Part shown: piece by piece, positions 37,061 through 49,248 of the stretch
Layout of the letters: every line of letters begins with the position of its first letter
Position numbering within the stretch: the first letter of the stretch is position 1
Source of the DNA: Physcomitrium patens
Lineage: Eukaryota; Streptophyta; Bryopsida; Funariales; Funariaceae
Assembly: GCF_000002425.4 (NCBI RefSeq)
Contig: NC_037270.1
Span: forward strand, 7,618,598-7,682,597
DNA: 64,000 bases
Reading direction: 5' to 3'
Position numbers and translations under genes: made by a program
The notes under the pieces: model-generated
Seen by the model: only the letters and a program-made list of their open reading frames with translations
What the model was told of the DNA's origin: nothing
Database searches by the model: none

Positions 37061-37619
37061 GCTCCAAATTTTTTTGGTATTATAAACTATCAATTAGAGT
37101 ATGGAGCCAATTTTTATTATTTTCGTTAGTCTAGGCTTTTTTTCATCCTTCTTGATATGATTTTTGGAATCTGATGGTAATTGTGTTGATAGTGACTTCA
37201 CCTTCTTTGCTATGGTATTATATTGAATATTTACTATTACTTTAGCTTTTAAGCCATAACTCTCAAAAAACTTTACATTAGTAGCTACCTTCAATATCTC
37301 TTCATACAATTATCATGAATAAATCTCCACCATCATATCATTAGATGCAATGTCATCTCCTTGCAAAGTCTCTAAAATTTATAAACCTTATAATATCTCC
37401 TCTATACATTGAGGTATGCTATAATAGATAATTTCTTTACATCTATCACACTCCATGCTTCATTTTTGCAATCTAGAAATCCAAAAAATTATTACTCTCA
37501 TGGTCTATGAAAGTTTCTCTAAGTTGATTTCTATACCTCTCATGATTTGGCCTTACTATGAAAAATTGGACTGATTTCTTGCTATTATGGCTACAAATCT
37601 TGACATAGTGTAAACAATC

Positions 37620-37900
37620 ATCCAACACCTTGGTCTCCATCCTTGTTGCAGTGATATATGGCTATCTCAAAATAATTGGATAACTTCCTTGTTTTTGTAC
37701 AAAAGAATTTTACTTTGCTTGTACATCATCAATTTTGTTCCCTATTGTTGGACATGCTCTATAAAGGCTACTTCTTTTATTATTAAAATCTCTCAACTCC
37801 CATCCATATTTAGTATCAATTAGCCACTTATCCTTCTCATAAATCTTTCTGAACAAGATGTTTGATTTTAGAGCCATGACCCACTAATGTTAAGATTGGC
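37620..37900 (-). pseudogene. Element 4 protease relic
   Basis: Two segments match the element 3 protease: EEPILTLVGHGSKI, where the active-site aspartate position has become glycine, and PYITATRMETKVLDD. A stop codon lies between the flaps and the second segment. Confidence 0.65.
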
Positions 37901-38339
37901 TCTTCAAGGCTTTCAATCTTCATATGTATCTTTGTAGTAGCTCTTATCTAAAATAAATGAGTATAAGCTGTTAAAGCTTCTCTTTTACTCTTCTGTTATT
38001 GTATTACATGAAGTCTTGCTCAAAAATGTACTGAGTACTTGGTTGTAGAAGATAGAATAGAAATTGTAATAATAAAATCTTAAATTCAATAGAATACTAA
38101 ATAAAATTTAATTAAATCTTAAGAATTCTAAGCAAATTTTAATCAAATTCAAAAGAAATCTTAAAGAATTTTTTAAAAAAATAATAAAAAATCTTAAATA
38201 AATTATAAATAAATCATTAATAAATATTAAAATAATCCTTAAGAAATCCTAAAGAAATATTAGAATAATCACAAATATATCTTAAATCAATCTCAACTAA
38301 GTCCAAATTTAATCCTACTTAAAAATCTAATGGACTTCA

Positions 38340-38480
38340 ATCAAATCTTAGGCCGATTCCTAAATCTTAACTAAATCCTAACCAAATCCTAATCAAATCC
38401 TAATCAAATCCTAAATCCTAATCCAACTCTAATCCTAAACCAAATCCTAACCAAAATCTAACCAACTCAACCTAAAACCT
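38340..38480 (+). repeat. Degenerate telomere-like (AATCCTA)n array
   Basis: Repeated AAATCCTAA and AACCAAATCCTAA units of 7-11 bp, similar to CCCTAAA plant telomere units but irregular. Homologous to the larger array at 60139-60560. Confidence 0.7.
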
Positions 38481-38730
38481 AATATAATTTAGAACCTCAA
38501 TATCTATTGATTAAATTATTGATTATGCTTAAAATTTTACATACTTCTCAAAAATTTAGTTGGAAATAAGTACATGAAATTTGAAGAGAATCGAACTTAC
38601 CAAATAGAAGAAAAATATTAAAATCCGCTCAAGTATCAACATGCCTTCTTTTTCAACCTTAATGCTAGTCTTCTAGTGCTAATATCTCTTTTTTATATAA
38701 TTTAATTATTTTTAAAATTTATATATATTC

Positions 38731-38739
38731 ATATATATA

Positions 38740-38772
<33 letters not shown>

Positions 38773-38779
38773 ATATATA
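38731..38779. repeat. (AT)n-(GTAT)n microsatellite
   Basis: Nine AT units followed by five or six GTAT units and a short (AT) tail, inside the LTR-like insertion. Confidence 0.95.
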
Positions 38780-39599
38780 ATAAATCAAGTCTTATATCTT
38801 TATACATAAATTTCATTCCAATCCAACTAATAGATTGTTGAAGATCTTAGAAATCCTAACTGCCCTTCAAAATCCAATTTCTAAGACCTCAACATACTTA
38901 AAATTTAATAATATTTAATTCAATTTTTCAATCAAGATCAAACTAATAGTATATAGTATAAACAACTATTCACATAAGTTCTTAAAATTTGAACCATAGA
39001 TCACTATCAAACTTTCAAAATTCTTCAAAACGTAATATTTTTTTTTATTTCAAAAATTTTAGAGTCACCTAAAATAATTGTTACTTTGAAAATATCTTAA
39101 AAAATTATTACATAATTATATCAATCAAAATTAATGCTCAAAAAAATCTTATTAAGTTTCTCTTCAATCTTATTCTGTGATATGCAAAAGATCCTTGAAG
39201 TTGCCATAGGTGCTCGATTTTGAGCCTTAAGATCTGATTTTGATCCAAGTTGACAATCGGTCTTCTCTAGGTATCAATATTTGGTAGTTTGAGATAATTT
39301 TAGCTTAAATCTTTTAATATATTTTTTATAAATATATCTATATCAATATTTATCTCATTTATTTTGATTTAGAATATTTATGTCTCTACAAAGCAAATAG
39401 AAGCATCTTTTTTAAAAGGTAGTATTAAGACTAAACATTTTATTACCTTCCTATCATTTATCCTTATTTTTTTATTATATCTTTCTACTAGGCTCTTCTA
39501 TAACAACATCCATGTTTTCTTTTTTCACCATATAGTTGTATTACTATATGACATCATATCTTTTTAGCCTCGTATTAAGACACTTTGGACTCTATTGTA

Positions 39600-40632
39600 A
39601 TTCCTTCTTTTTAGTTCTTGCTAGTGTTCACTTTTACTTTGATATTAGCCACTCTATCATATAAAAACATTTGTAGCACTTCATCTTCTATGTCATCACA
39701 CAAATCTTTTTTCATACCTTCAATTTTTATTTTCACAATCTTATCATAAATGACTCCATATCTTTTGCTTTGGTTACTATTATCTATATTATTAAATTTC
39801 AAGGCAAATACTTTTTCAATTTCTTTTTCTTCTTTTTTAGCCATTAGAGTATCAAGTATTCTTCTCGTCATTGTTTTAGTTATCATTTGCTTTTTATTCT
39901 TAATAATATCAATGATAAGGTTGTGGAAATCTTTCTTAGCAATATCAAGAGCTTATTTTAAGATAAATTCAAACTTGGCATCCAAAATCCGCTCTTCTAA
40001 GATGTCTTTCATGTCAATTGTAGATTCAATATCAGATTGAAGTTTATAGGCTGGTATCTTATTTTTTTTTGTTAGTGATGTCTTCCTTCTCCTTGTGCTT
40101 GCTAATATCTATTCTCTCATCCTACTTCTCCTATAGAAATTAAACATCAGCTCTTGGATGTGAAGCAAAAGGCCTTGCTTCATTCTTTTGCCTTGTATAG
40201 CTTGTTGGTCCTTCTCTTGGAGTAGTGTTTCAACTACTTGGAGCCTTTTTCTTAAAGGCTGACTCTCTTACTTCTTCTTCATTACAAGTTCTATCTCTTT
40301 TGATTTCCATTGATGCATCATAAAATTCCTTTCCTTCATGCTCACTCACCAAATAAGCCTTGATAGTGATTGCATGAATTGAATCATCTCATCTAGTTAA
40401 TCTTATAAAATCTTGAGCTTCTCTCACTATTATTTCTTTAGATACATGATAGAAGTTTCTACCATCATGTATTCAGCTTCAATAATATAAGTCTCTACTT
40501 CCTTATCATATAAAGAGTTGTTCCTCTCCAATCTATCTTCTATCAATTTTTTCATGCCTTATCTCTCAAATTTAGTCTCTAAAGACTCATCCATTGGAGC
40601 ATCTTTGATTTTGCATTCTATGAAGGTAATAA
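39600..40632 (-). pseudogene. Element 4 gag relic
   Basis: Short minus-strand frames, including 39611-39886, separated by stops. A segment near 40240-40400 reads IKAYLVSEHEGKEF and resembles the element 3 QDYLKEHETAVRES region. The N-terminus is absent where the element 5 LTR begins. Confidence 0.5.
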
Positions 40633-41167
40633 TGTATCAAGGATATGAATTTCAAAGAAAAAAATCTTCAATACACTCTTATGATACTAAAAAAAACTAG
40701 AAAGTCATTCAATGATAATATATTATTGAACTAGAATAGCTATTTCCAAAAACAAAAAGACTAAAAAGTTTAGAAATAAGATTAGGAATTAGAAAGGTAT
40801 TCATAAGAATGAAGAAGGCTTTACTCTTACCTCTACATATACTCTGAATTAAAAACTACGTAGCGATGTTATATAGGACCTCTAATATATGTTAACTTTA
40901 CAATATACATATCTTAACTTACAAAATAATTTTTTTTATATGTAAATCACATAATTAGCTTATTTTACAAGCTACTAATATGTGATTAACTTGTTGATTA
41001 AGTTTCTAACCTACCAATCAACTACAAACACATGTTAAGTCAAAAATATGTCTATGAAGCTTTTAGAAAGCTTTTTTAGAGGGTGTTATGAAATTAATCT
41101 ATTTTATTTATTTTTATCTATTCAATCATATAAGTATTTATTAAAATACTTATGTATATCCATGATA
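40633..41167 (-). repeat. Element 5 LTR (chromovirus family of elements 1 and 2)
   Basis: Aligns with the LTRs of elements 1 and 2 over its whole length but is more diverged. It begins TGTATCAAGG and ends CCATGATA, where intact copies end GTGACA. It is followed by about 125 bp of internal sequence (41168-41295) that breaks off where element 2 is inserted. Confidence 0.82.
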
Positions 41168-41295
41168 TTACCTCCTCTTCTAAAGACAAGTTCTACAAAG
41201 AACAGTCATCATGTGTTGATAAAATACAAGATGTGGCGAATTGTATTTGTCACATATTATTATCTTTATTCTCTTCAAAGATGGTTAATAGGTCC
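41168..41295 (-). mobile_element. Element 5 internal fragment, left side
   Basis: Matches the 3' internal region of element 1 (14139-14260). It ends with GGTCC (41291-41295), which pairs with AGTCC at 57745-57749 on the far side of element 2. Element 5 continues at 57745-57820. Confidence 0.75.
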
Positions 41296-41844
41296 TATCA
41301 AGGACATGAATCTCGAAGAAAGAAAATTCTCAATATAATCTTCTATGACTGAAGAAAACTAGAAAGTTACTCAAAAGGTGATAAAATATTAACTTGAATG
41401 GCTATTGCCAAAAACAAGAAGACTAGAAAGTCTTGAAAAAAGACTAAGACTAGAAAGGCATTGACAAGACTAAAGAAGGCTTCATTCTTGCCTCCATATA
41501 TACTATCTAACTAAGAAGTACGTGGCAATGTCCTATAGGACCTCCAACATGTGTGGACTTTGCTAGCAACATGTCTTATCTTACAAGGTAAGTTATTTAT
41601 GTATGCGCCACATAGTTGGCTTATTCCACAAGCTACTACATGGAGATAACTTGTTCCACAAGCTACGAATACATGGTTAACTTTTTGGCCAAGTTTTTAA
41701 CCTACAAATACATCTAAAGTCAAAATTGCATCTATGAAGCTTCTAGAAAGCTTCTCTAAAAGTCTTTATAAAATTATTCTATATTTACCTACTTCTATTT
41801 AATCATATAAGTAACTATTGAGATAAATGTATATGTCCGTGACA
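41296..41844 (-). repeat. Element 2 LTR (3' LTR in coding orientation)
   Basis: 549 bp, from TATCAAGG to GTCCGTGACA on the plus strand. It pairs with the interrupted LTR at 55926-57744. Confidence 0.87.
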
Positions 41845-41882
41845 TTATCTCCCCTTCTAGGGACGAGTTCTATGAAAAGCGG

Positions 41883-43253
41883 TGTCGGGTTGTAACACAT
41901 CTATATGATGAAAATATAAATGGAGAAGATTTATTAATATTTAGTCACCTTGGATGTTAGAAGCGGCGGCCAATTCCAGTGCAAATATTGAGAGGCCAAG
42001 TTCAGTCACCCCGTTACAATCAGCCAGGGCATACTCACCAATAACAAAATGCTCCATTCGATTCCAGTAACGGGAGTCGGCAGAAAGAAAAAGGACCAAT
42101 TCAACGTCGGGTGAGCCTGGTTCGAAGAGCCAATTGGATCCAATTTCAGAAGATATCTAATCTAGGTCCTATTACGGGCCTCTTATTCAGTATGAGACTT
42201 GGCTTGATTGGGCAACCCAATGCAGTTCAATTATGAGGCTTCGATTCCATTTCACGCTGTTTTGTTCTTTGTGCTGTTCCGGGAACGTCTTTTCTGTAAA
42301 AAGATCTCTTAAAGGTGAAAATGGAGGGGAAAAAAGCGAGGTCAGCTATTCCAATTCAAGGAGTCCAAGGCAAAAGAATAGAATCTTCTCAAGATAAAAG
42401 GGGAGGGTAGGTTAAGAAATGGATTTTTTGAGAATCGGGGTTTTTAGGTCGGAGAGCTAGCTTCATGCTTTCAAAAAAAGACGAAGAATTGGGGTTTTTT
42501 TTATATAGGGTTTTGGGGAGACTGAGAGGACGGTTGCTGAAAGTCAGTGTTATATTGGTGAACTGGATTTTTTTGGAAGGGAGAAAAGGCTGGTACTCTT
42601 GATTGTTGATGGAATAGAAGATACTTCTATGGTTGGAATTCAAAGTTGTCTAGAAGGTTGAGTATGCTGAATGCATGCGTGGTTGTGTTAATCTGACTGT
42701 ACGAATAGAGGATATCTGCCAACAGTTTAAAGAGGTATTGGAAGTTAAAAAATTGGTGGTTGTTTAGGATTTCTGTGATAATTGGGGACCTACTGACAGG
42801 GATAAGAGGAATATCGGTGAGCGGCCAAGGGACATCGGTGCGGATTGCAGCATAGCCTCACAATCTGTAAGCGGGTTTGAATTGGAACTTCTTGAGCATT
42901 CGAAAGGGCTTGCAGAGACACTAGCGATAGATGTTTCACAACAAGTCGGAAGGATAGATTGAAGATCACAGCTTGCCGAAGTTCACGGTCTAGGATTAAA
43001 GTAATTAACGATAAAGATAAAATAAAAAATAAAAAATAAATAAAATAAAATAAAAATAATAAAAGAGATTGAAGTTATATATGATCTCTAGGCATTTTAT
43101 ATTAGAATTAAGCTTTTACATTGCAATCCAATATAGATTATATTTGAATAGTCTAGAACCTGATAGACTGCTTGAGTACTAGCAAAACACCATACTACCT
43201 CCTACAGCCAGACGTTCGGCGCATTCTCAAGCAAGATAGCATGTAATATGACA
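41883..43253 (+). repeat. Element 3 5' LTR
   Basis: 1,371 bp, matching 49249-50621 with scattered, mostly transition differences and few indels. It contains an A-rich (AAAAT)n segment near 43020-43060. The short minus-strand frames inside it are not genes. Confidence 0.92.
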
Positions 43254-43257
43254 TAAG

Positions 43258-43273
43258 TGGTGAACTCGACGTG
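43258..43273 (+). other. Element 3 candidate primer-binding site
   Basis: Begins TGGTGAACTCGACGTG four bases after the LTR end. The leading TGG pairs with the CCA end of a tRNA. The identity of the tRNA is not known to me, and it is not the initiator-Met type seen in element 1. Confidence 0.5.
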
Positions 43274-43324
43274 AAAGCTTGAGGTGGAAGGTATTGGATT
43301 TCATGTGATTTTATTTTTATTTTT

Positions 43325-44755
43325 ATGGAGAATGAAAATAAAAATTTTGAAGGATCTTTGGGACGAGTTTTTGGTGGGGATTCTTCTAAAGGACAAAATA
43401 TACACATGAATCCATCTATTTTTAGTATGTTTCAAGCCTTCTCATTATCAATACAGCAACAGCAAAGCAATGATCGAAAAGAAGCTTTGGCAACCAAAGC
43501 ATTGCAAGTAGTGGTCAATAAAATTGATCAATTTGATGGAAGAAATATTTCAAGGTATTTAAGATGTTATGTTCATGAAATGGAATTAAATCAGATTTCT
43601 GAGAAGAAAATGGTTGAATTATTTGGACTTGCCACGATACCGGAGATAAGAGACCATATTATATCAATTACGGATCATTATGGGAATTCATAGGAGGTTT
43701 TTTCACATGCATTGAAAGACGAATATTTCTTGGAAGATGCTGATCACGTTACTAAGAAGCTGTTTTTGGAATGGATTGAACGGCCTAATAAGAATTTGAA
43801 AGCAACAGAGCTACTAAGGGAATTTGAGAGGTAGTACTCTCAATTATCGAAGGTAGAAAAATTGACATTGGAGCCGAACAAAGTTGATCTATTTCTTCAA
43901 GCTGCTGATGGAGAATTTCAAGGGAAATTGGAACTCCTTCTTGAAGACAAAGAAGAAGATGAAGGATTGACAACAAAGTGGAAGAACGTTGAAGATGCGG
44001 TAGGGTTGCTTGCAAAAAGAGAAAAGAGGAAGGATAGGAGCAATATTCCGAAAACAGTACAAGCACCCAAAGCTCCAGTACATACAACACCACCAACAAT
44101 GCCTACAGTTCAACCTTCGACATTCTTATCAAAGAAAGCAGATATGGGGATGGAAGAAATTATACAAGGAATGCGAGATCTTTAAATCAAATTGGTAAGA
44201 CTTGAAGAGAATACTTCTACAAACAATTTGAAGAATGTTTCAAAACAAGGATATTTACAAAGATGTATTTGGTGTGATGACGCTTCACACACAAGAAAAG
44301 ATTGTAATGAATTTAATAATATTATACGGCAAGGAATTATTTGCTGAAAAGATGGAAAGATAGCATTAAAAGATAGGGAGAATCTTCCTCAAATCAATTT
44401 TGGCAAGGGAGGAATGAGAGCATTGGTTCAAGATTACTTAAAAGAGCATGAAACAGCAGTACGAGAAAGTGCAAGTTATGGTACTAGAGTAGATGATGAC
44501 CTTGGTGGAAGTACGGAAACTTGTGAGTTTTGGACTTCTACCATTTCTATAATGCAAGAAGGAAAATTATCTCTAGAAGCGTTATTGAGGACTGCAACTA
44601 CAACACGAGGTACAACAGGTTGGGGAGATCCTGTTGAGTTTCTTTCAATTCATGTATATATTGCTAAGAGCCAACATGAAGCTTTGATGGAAGAAAAGAG
44701 ACGAGGAAATTTTGATGATATGAGAGAAGGAAATTCTTCTAAGAGGCAAACTTGA
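43325..44755 (+). pseudogene. Element 3 gag with zinc knuckle, broken by stops
   Basis: A single frame runs through the region. It contains an N-terminal segment (43325-43693) with a KIDQFDGRNISRYL motif typical of gag, a Lys/Glu-rich middle part (43862-44183), and a CCHC zinc knuckle CIWCDDASHTRKDC at 44264-44305. In-frame stops occur near 43691, 43832, 44183 and 44344. At about 44750 the coding frame shifts by one position into the protease frame. No intact polyprotein can be made. Confidence 0.85.
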
Positions 44756-45696
44756 GAAGACAAGGCTCGAGAGACAGCTTTCAAGAATTGTCTGTAAAGG
44801 ATATCTCAGCATCATTGGAAGAAAAAATAAGGGAGACAAAAGATAAGGGCAAATCAATTGCTTATAAGCTACTTTCTGACATTGAAGTGGCAACAAATTT
44901 AAAAGGAGTGTTGGAAGAACGTATATTAAACGCTAAGGTGGAATTCACATTGAAAGAAGTTTTGGAAATTACAAAGAAGGAATTTCATGATGTTATCATT
45001 GACAGCATTAAGCGAAAGAGGCAATTAATGGACGAAACTGGAATGAATTATGCCATTGATGTAAGAATATATAAAGATGAAGAAGAGGTTGATATTGGTT
45101 ACAAGCAACCAACAAATGAAAAGAATGGGTATAATCAATGAGTACGTTTCGAAGATTATAGTGATAAGAAAATGAAAACTTTGAGCAATTATACTCGAAA
45201 GCATTGCGCGAGGGCAACTACTGAGATATTGGTGAAAGTAGGAGATATAGAAGAACCAATTGTTGCTTTAGTCGACTATGGTTCTGAAATAAATCTTATG
45301 TCTAAAGATCTTTATAAGAAGCAAAAATAGCCAATTGATATGGAACATGGATGGGCAATATGAGCAGCTAATAACACACAGGGCGAATTATATGGAGCTT
45401 GTCCAGATGTCAAAATTCGGATTGAGGATGTTGCGATAGAGCAACATTTCTTTGTTCAAGATACAACGTCTTATCCGTTGATTTTAGGACAACCTTATAT
45501 TACGGCAACATGGATGGAAACAAAAGTACTTGACGATGGTTCTGCTTATGCAAGGGTACATAGCGAAGATGGGAGGAAAGCTGTACAATTCCTAACAGTA
45601 CTTCCTAACCATGAACGGAATCGAGATAGGTTGAGGGAGAAACCATTGCCAAAGATTGTTGAAGGATTTAAGGATTTTGGGGAGGTACCACTATAA
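44752..45696 (+). pseudogene. Element 3 protease region
   Basis: In the pol frame after the frameshift. The first half (44752-45141) is Lys/Glu-rich. The retropepsin follows with ALVDYGSEINLMS, where the usual D-S/T-G triad reads D-Y-G, then two stops, then SYPLILGQPYITATWMETK. The altered triad and stops suggest the protease is dead. It is homologous to the relic at 37620-37900. Confidence 0.75.
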
Positions 45697-45805
45697 AACG
45701 AGATTATGGAGGTACAAAAGAGGAGGTACTCTCATGAGATGAAAGTGCCTTTGATGTGAGTTTTATTGGTATTTTAGAAAATGGAAATATTATGTATAAG
45801 AAAGT

Positions 45806-45837
<32 letters not shown>

Positions 45838-45933
45838 TTATATAATATTAAAGGAGAATTATGCAAGTTAGGTACATTGTAAGATGATGAGAGGATTTTA
45901 GGTCTTTATGAAGAAAATGGACTGGAAGATTCA
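45697..45933 (+). other. Protease-RT linker with A-rich run
   Basis: Contains several stops and a run of about 22 A at 45814-45835. The reading frame before and after it is the same. Confidence 0.7.
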
Positions 45934-47145
45934 TTGGAATTGATTACATCTATTAGGTTAGGAGATAATGATAAGATTGTTGAGATTCATTCAAGAGAGG
46001 TTTATACCATACTTGAATCTTTTCAAGTACTAGAAGTCACTATAGAAACGAGATATAAAACGGCAAATAAGAAGGTAAAGCCTGTTGCCGGACCATTACC
46101 AAAAGATTCTAAGGAACAAATGGGAGAAGCATCAAAAGAAGCAAGTTTAAGAGATCCAATGAGTATTGGACATCAGTTTACTAAAGAGACTTTTGAAGAA
46201 TTGAAGATTGGTTCTGATGGTTCTTTATTGCTAGAGGAAATTACTTGCTTCAAAAAGATGTTGGCTAAACAAGGTAGATCGTTTGCCTTCGAATCTCATG
46301 AAATTGGATGTGTGGATCCGAATATTATAACACCTATGGTTATCTTCACTGTACTGCATGTATCTTGGAATCTGAGACAGATTCCAATACCAAGGGCACA
46401 TTTACCTAAATTAGTGGAACTATTAAAAGAAAAGATGAAGATGAAAATATTGGAACCCTCATTTGCGCCGTATTCTAATCGATTGTTTATGATACCTAAG
46501 AAGAATTGGTCACTACGTTTTATTCAAGATATGCAATCGGTGAATACAATAATTGTCAGGAATGTAGGAATTGGACCTATTGTGGATGAATTTGCTGAGG
46601 CATTTGCAGGAAGGACGATCTATTCAATGGATGACTTATATTCAGGTTATAATCAATTTCAACTTGCCGAAGGAAGTAGAGATATAACAACGATGAGGAC
46701 ACCACTTGGATTGGTTAGAATGTGCACTATTCCTCAAGGCGCGACCAACTCAGTTGTGCATATGATGAATGGGATGAATAAGGTATTGAGAGATTTTATT
46801 TTGGAGAAGACTATACCTTTTCTGGATGATGTTCCTATAAAAGGGTGCAGAGAAGGAGACAAGGATGAAACTTTAGATAAGAGGGGGTGTCGCAAATATG
46901 TTGTTGATTACATACAAGATTGTGAAAATATTTTAACTTGGCTTGGAGAAGTTCATCTTACATTATCGGGTATGAAGTCCGTATTTGGAGTACAAGAGGT
47001 TGTGATTGTTGGACATTTATGTGGATCTTACGAAAGAAAACCAGATCCGACTAAAGTTGATGCAATTGGAAGGATGAAAGAGGATTGTGATTCTTTAATA
47101 GAGGTTCACAGGTTTTTAGGTGCATGTGTATTTTATCAAATCTAG
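45934..47145 (+). pseudogene. Element 3 reverse transcriptase, open 403-codon frame
   Basis: Copies element RNA into DNA; part of a pol polyprotein, so the ATG at 45934 is only the first available and not a real start. Motifs in order: IPIPRAHLPKLVELLKEKMK (fingers), SNRLFMIPKK, SMDDLYSGYNQ with the first catalytic aspartate (46624-46653), RTPLGLVRMCTIPQGATNSV, and the catalytic box PFLDD at 46816-46830 (residues 295-299). The usual box in Ty3 elements is YxDD, and here the first residue is Phe. An insert of about 25 residues (KGCREGDKDETLDKRGCR) follows the box. The closing motif reads GHLCGSYERKPDPTKVDAI. No stop interrupts this domain. Confidence 0.9.
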
Positions 47146-47166
47146 ATCCCTCATTATGCTCATATA

Positions 47167-47865
47167 GTGGATCCATTATATGAATTGTTATGCAAGGACT
47201 ACCGATTTAAATGGAAAAAAAGGCATATTCAAACAATGCAAAGATTAAAGAAATTATTAATGTCACCTCCAATATTGACGAAGGTTGATTATAAGTACAA
47301 TAGACTAGTGATTCTTACTGTGGACACTAGTCCAATTGCCATTGGATGGGCTATGGGTCAAGATGATTCAAGTAGGAATAGATTTGCAGTTCGATTTGGA
47401 GCTTAAGTTTTAAGTATTCGTCAACGTGCATATTCGCAAGTCAAAAGAGAACTTTGGGGACTTGTTTCTGCTATGAAAGCTGAAAAGGACTATTTAATTG
47501 AAGCAGCAGTAGTAATTGAAACAGATTGCTTGCCATTGCTTGGAATGATTACTAACTGTTCAATGCCAGATATTGCAATGTTGAGATGGATTGCTTATAT
47601 TAAGTCACTAAATCCGGAATTTAAGTATGTTATTGGAAAGGACAATTTAGTAGCAAACATGCTATCTCGAGCAAGATACGAGAGGGAGGACGAAATGGTT
47701 GAAGACATTGATGACGTCAGATTGAAATTCTATTCAATATCAAATCTCAACAGAGAAGACAAGCTATTTCTTGAAGAATCTTATGAAGGAGAATTATTGA
47801 ATATTGGTCATTACTTGAATACCTTGACTAAGCAGGAGAATTGGTCTACAGAAAAATTCAAATAA
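47167..47865 (+). pseudogene. Element 3 RNase H with one stop
   Basis: Same frame as RT. It starts with a thumb/connection part (FKWKKRHIQTMQRLKKLL), then LTVDTSPIAIGWAMGQDD with the first catalytic aspartate, a TAA at 47404, then QRAYSQVKRELWG, ETDCLPLLGMI, and KDNLVANMLSRAR. Apart from the stop the domain is well preserved. Confidence 0.85.
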
Positions 47866-47979
47866 ATAAGAAAAAAAGCATATGGATTTTTGCTTCGAGA
47901 TGGATTCTTATGGAAGAGACCGAAGAAAGGAATTGGGATGCCACAACGAGTAATTGGCAAAAAAGAAGAAGTCTGGGCT

Positions 47980-48028
47980 TTTCATGATAGTTTTATGGGT
48001 AGGAGTTTCATGATAGTTTATGGGTAGG
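47980..48028 (+). repeat. Short tandem duplication in element 3 pol
   Basis: A unit starting TTTCATGATAGTTTTATGGG is repeated once, the second copy one T shorter. It lies where the reading frame changes between RNase H (frame of 47473) and integrase (frame of 48087), so it is probably the cause of that frameshift. Confidence 0.8.
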
Positions 48029-48086
48029 GCATAGAGGAATCTGGACTACTTTTGCTAAACTCAAGGAACAATATTGGTAGAAAAAT

Positions 48087-48824
48087 ATGTATCGAGATGT
48101 ACTCATATTTGTAGAGTCATGTGAAATCTGTCAATCGTATTCTAATATCCGACATCGAGATGGTCTTCATCCTATGTATCCTCTGGCTATTCATTTTAAA
48201 TGGGTTGTTGATTTGGTTATTATGCCAGTTGGGTTATGGCAGATGAGATATTTGGTCTTAGCTCGTGAAGATTTATCAAATGAAGTAGAAGGAAGAGTAT
48301 TGAGGATAAAATCTACAGAGGGAATTTGTAGGTTTTTGCTTGAAGATGTCATTTGCCGCTACAGATGCGTAGGAAAAATCACTGCAGATCGTGGAGAATT
48401 AAATGCACAAGAAGCTCGTAAGTTCTTTGAAAGATGTGGAGTTAAACTATCATTGATTACTGCTTATAATCCGGAAGGGAATGCAAAAAGCGAACGTGGT
48501 CACCCACCGATTGTGAAAGCATTAGTTAAAGCTTGTAATGAGAAAGTTAGAGAGTGGCCACGACTTTTGTCATTTGCATTATGGGCTGATCGAACAACAC
48601 ATAGTTCAGTGACAGGATATATGCCAGTAGAACTTATGATTGGTCGAAAATTAATTATGCTGATTGAAGAAAAGGTACTTACTTGGAGTATGCTACCATG
48701 GGAAGATGGATTGACAAGAGAAGAACTTCTGGCTATTAGGATTCGACAATTGGAGCAAAGATCGGAAGATGTGCAAATAGCATTGGAAAGGTTAAAAAGA
48801 GCAAGGATACAAAATAAGGCGTGA
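48087..48824 (+). pseudogene. Element 3 integrase core
   Basis: Joins element DNA to host DNA. The zinc-finger cysteines are in ESCEICQSYSN. The catalytic triad is readable: D42 in KWVVDLV (48210), D101 in ITADRGE (48387) and E136 in NAKSERGH (48492). After it come WADRTTHSSVTGYMPVELMIGR, a conserved integrase segment, and a charged C-terminal helix. The 245-codon frame ends with TGA at 48822. Confidence 0.88.
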
Positions 48825-49160
48825 TTCGATAAGCAACATCGATTGAAACCTAAAGCACTTGAAAAAGGTGATTGGGTACTTGTTTATAATAGTAGTCTGG
48901 ACAACTAATATAGTACTTTACGAAAGTTTTCAAAACAATGGTTTGGACCGTATGTGGTAACAACTGTTCATGATAATGCGACTTACTCATTGCGGGAGTT
49001 AGATGGCATAAGGTTAAAAATACCAATTGCAGGGAAGAGAGTAAAATTGTTTAAACAAAGATATGCAGAAATAAATATAGAAGACCTTAATGAAGACATA
49101 GATATTCTGCAGTGGACAGATGAAATTGATTGGATAGCACAGACGATGAAGATGGACTAG
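48825..49160 (+). pseudogene. Element 3 integrase C-terminal module
   Basis: Continues the integrase frame after the stop. KGDWVLVYNSSLDN, a stop at 48907, then KFSKQWFGPYVVTTVHDN matches the GPY/F-type module of gypsy integrases. No chromodomain follows; the tail is acidic (INIEDLNEDIDILQW). This distinguishes it from elements 1, 2 and 5. Confidence 0.75.
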
Positions 49161-49248
49161 ACGAAGATTTGGAGAACATATTATGAATCAAAGGGCAACT
49201 AGGTTAATTGGTGCATACTAGAGGATGCACAGGTTTAGAGGGGGTGGA

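Larger units (their letters stand above)
37994..39520 (+). mobile_element. LTR-like insertion in element 4 (relative of 59820-61604)
   Basis: From 'tattacatgaagtcttgct' onward this stretch follows 59820-61604 for about 1.4 kb, including a shared telomere-like (AATCCTA)n section (38340-38480 here) and a similar 'aaaaggtagtatt' segment near the 3' end. It has no coding capacity and interrupts element 4 between gag and protease. It is best read as a solo LTR. The exact right edge and target duplication could not be fixed. Confidence 0.6.
35100..40632 (-). mobile_element. Element 4: old Ty3/gypsy relic, same lineage as element 3
   Basis: A heavily decayed element coding on the minus strand. Translating through stops gives, in order from high to low coordinates: gag pieces (39600-40630), protease (about 37620-37900), RT (about 36600-37060), RNase H (36061-36375) and integrase (about 35150-36000). 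Each part aligns with element 3, not with the chromoviruses nearby. Its gag start abuts the LTR of element 5 and no LTR of its own was found. A separate LTR-like insertion interrupts it at about 37994-39520. Confidence 0.8.

Noticed and set aside
42389..42643. Minus-strand ORFs inside the element 3 LTRs (also near 49869-50430)
   Set aside because: Low-complexity frames within repeated LTR DNA, not conserved between the two LTR copies.
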